Assembly: GCA_046260155.1 (NCBI GenBank)
Contig: JBJYXV010000032.1
Location: forward strand, 1-64,000
DNA: 64,000 nucleotides
Direction of reading: 5' to 3'
From: PFL25 sp046260155
GTDB lineage: Bacteria > Chloroflexota > Anaerolineae > Anaerolineales > UBA4823
Shown here: positions 62,682-64,000 of the stretch, one piece after another
Layout of the letters: every line of letters begins with the position of its first letter
Numbering within the stretch: the first letter of the stretch is position 1
The notes under the pieces: generated by a model
What the model saw: only the letters and a program-made list of their open reading frames with translations
What the model was told of the DNA's origin: nothing
The model's database searches: none
Made by a program: the position numbers and the translations under genes

Positions 62682-64000
62682 ATCGTTCCCTATCGATCCA
62701 GAAAGTTCCTTTTTTGCGAAGTCGCCAACCTTCTTTAGCAGAACTAGAAGCACTTCTAGATTTCATACCTCAAGCCAGCCTGCTGCTCGATCTGGAGAAG
62801 AAAAATATTGTTCTCGCCAACGCGATGGCAACCGAATTAACCGCCTTCACGCGCAGCGAGCTGGTCAAATCCGATCTTGATCAATTGTTGCCTTTCCTCC
62901 AAAATCACATTCAGGGCATCTATTTTTCCAGCAAACCAGAATCGTACATCGATACAATCTCCACCCGGCAGGGTGGCGGCATCGAAGTACGTGTCCAGAT
63001 CGCAGCCCTGGACCAGGAAAGAACCTGGGGATTGTTGACCTGTGAACCTGCTTCACTTCGTGAACAGGCTGCTGCAGAACACAAACGCCGCTCAAACCGG
63101 TTGTCTGATCTGCAAACCCTGGTCGCCAGCTCCCAGCAGAAGGATTCAGAACGCGCCCTGCAGCTGGCTCTGGAAGCCGGGCACCAATTGACCGGTGCTG
63201 ATACACTCGCAATATACCTGGTAAACCCCGAGAAACCCGGCTTGGAAAGAAGAATCACCCAGGATTCACAGGACTTAGATTTACCGCAGCAAATCGATCC
63301 AGAAGAGGTTTCTGCATTTCTAGCACCCTCAACCTGGGAGCCAGGTGAAAGAGCCACCAACTCTTTATTCCGAGCTGCCAGGGTTGCAAAAATGGGCTAC
63401 CTACAGACAACCCCGCTGGGTGAAGGAGAATCGCTGATCGGAATTCTGGTCCTGGCGGCGGTTGAAGGCGGCATACCTGAGGACAATCTGGAGATATTAA
63501 ATTTAATATCCACCACGATTATCGGTATCATCCAGAACCTGGCCAACATCGAGCATCTGCATCAAAATCAAACCAGGATGCGCCGACAAATCCAGCTCGG
63601 TGAAACGATCGAAGAAAATACCCAGGATGGAATTATCCTGTTGTCACCCGAACTCTTGATCCAGAGTTTAAACCCAACCGCAGAAACCCTGCTCGGGTAC
63701 GCAACCCAGGAGATTCAAGGCCAACCGATCAACAATGTCCTTATTGGTCCCTCGAATCTGGTACCTGCCATGCAATCAGCACAGCAAGGGGTTTCTACAC
63801 CCAATTTGGGTGAAGTCCACCTGCACCGGCGTAATGGAATAGCTTTCCTGGCTCATATCAGCACGATTCCCTTGATGGAGCAGGACCGGGTCCAAGGAGT
63901 GATTGTGCTGGTGAGAGATTTAAGCGCCCACGAAGAATCAGAAATCCGCAACCAGCAGCTTGAGCAGCGCGCCTTGCTTGGGGAAGTCACTGCAATTTTT
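62678..64000 (+). CDS. Sensor histidine kinase, PAS-GAF-PAS (3' part beyond window)
   Basis: Open for 441 codons to the window end. PAS-like domain at about residues 20-125 (FIPQASLLLDLEKKNIVLANAMA), GAF at about 145-290 (LALEAGHQLTGADTLAIYLV), a second PAS at about 315-425 (ENTQDGIILLSPELLIQSLN, then VIVLVRDLSAHEE). The final LEQRALLGEVTAIF matches the residues just before a HisKA H-box, so the kinase core should follow. ATG 62678 overlaps the sigma-54 stop (ATGA). With the sigma-54 gene this suggests an NtrB-like kinase, probably followed by an NtrC-like regulator. Confidence 0.85.
   Translation, partial: MNRSLSIQKVPFLRSRQPSLAELEALLDFIPQASLLLDLEKKNIVLANAMATELTAFTRSELVKSDLDQLLPFLQNHIQGIYFSSKPESYIDTISTRQGGGIEVRVQIAALDQERTWGLLTCEPASLREQAAAEHKRRSNRLSDLQTLVASSQQKDSERALQLALEAGHQLTGADTLAIYLVNPEKPGLERRITQDSQDLDLPQQIDPEEVSAFLAPSTWEPGERATNSLFRAARVAKMGYLQTTPLGEGESLIGILVLAAVEGGIPEDNLEILNLISTTIIGIIQNLANIEHLHQNQTRMRRQIQLGETIEENTQDGIILLSPELLIQSLNPTAETLLGYATQEIQGQPINNVLIGPSNLVPAMQSAQQGVSTPNLGEVHLHRRNGIAFLAHISTIPLMEQDRVQGVIVLVRDLSAHEESEIRNQQLEQRALLGEVTAIF

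Noticed and set aside
1..64000. CRISPR arrays, insertion sequences or phage genes
   Set aside because: No regularly spaced repeats, transposase, integrase or phage structural genes were seen on either strand.

Overview
This 64 kb window looks like a draft or metagenome-assembled genome of an anaerobic heterotroph of the Chloroflexota, most likely class Anaerolineae. That placement is an inference from gene style: a glycyl radical enzyme with its activase, sugar ABC lipoproteins with acidic Glu/Pro/Thr-rich linkers, a BTAD/AAA/TPR regulator, many ComP-like membrane proteins, and mixed base composition. One run of 100 N at 10201-10300 marks a scaffold join, so adjacency across it is not proven.

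Layout. (1) 1-6 kb: 3' part of a glycyl radical enzyme, its radical-SAM activase, a flavin/PNPOx-like protein, tRNA-Arg(CCG), and a convergent NatA/NatB-type ABC exporter. (2) 6.5-10.2 kb: a VOC protein, a YcaQ-like DNA glycosylase, a broken CPBP protease and a GNAT cut by the gap. (3) 10.3-17.4 kb, minus strand: a run led by an AdhR-like MerR regulator with a textbook 19-bp-spacer promoter, reading through aldo/keto reductases, an esterase, an NTF2-like protein, a carboxymuconolactone-decarboxylase-like protein, a cupin and an MFS pump. It looks like an electrophile/aldehyde-response operon, and three members are pseudogenes. (4) 17.6-32 kb, plus strand: a xylan/xylo-oligosaccharide cluster with a LacI regulator, CUT2 permease and ATPase, one lipoprotein that fuses a CUT2-type and a CUT1-type sugar-binding protein, two CUT1 permeases, cytoplasmic GH10 and GH3 enzymes, xylose isomerase and xylulokinase. 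(5) 32-37.5 kb: a lipoprotein, a condensation-domain-like acyltransferase, a phytoene-desaturase-like FAD enzyme and an unknown protein. (6) 37.6-52.6 kb: a signalling block with two STAS proteins, a GAF-PP2C-RsbW-like fusion, a coupled run of six paralogous ComP-like membrane proteins that lack a kinase domain, and a divergent BTAD regulator. GTTACG repeats with 12-bp spacing lie upstream of both the PP2C gene and the BTAD/sensor intergenic region. (7) 52.8-64 kb: an NmrA-like protein, PepF oligopeptidase, hemolysin-III-like protein, a membrane sulfatase-like protein with a small YLDPGSGSY protein and a methyltransferase, a lipoprotein, a sigma-54 with a zinc-ribbon-like insert, and a translationally coupled sensor kinase that runs off the window.

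The most interesting items are the fused CUT2/CUT1 binding protein sitting between two transporter types, the six-gene kinase-less sensor array with its shared repeat motif, and the decaying MerR operon.
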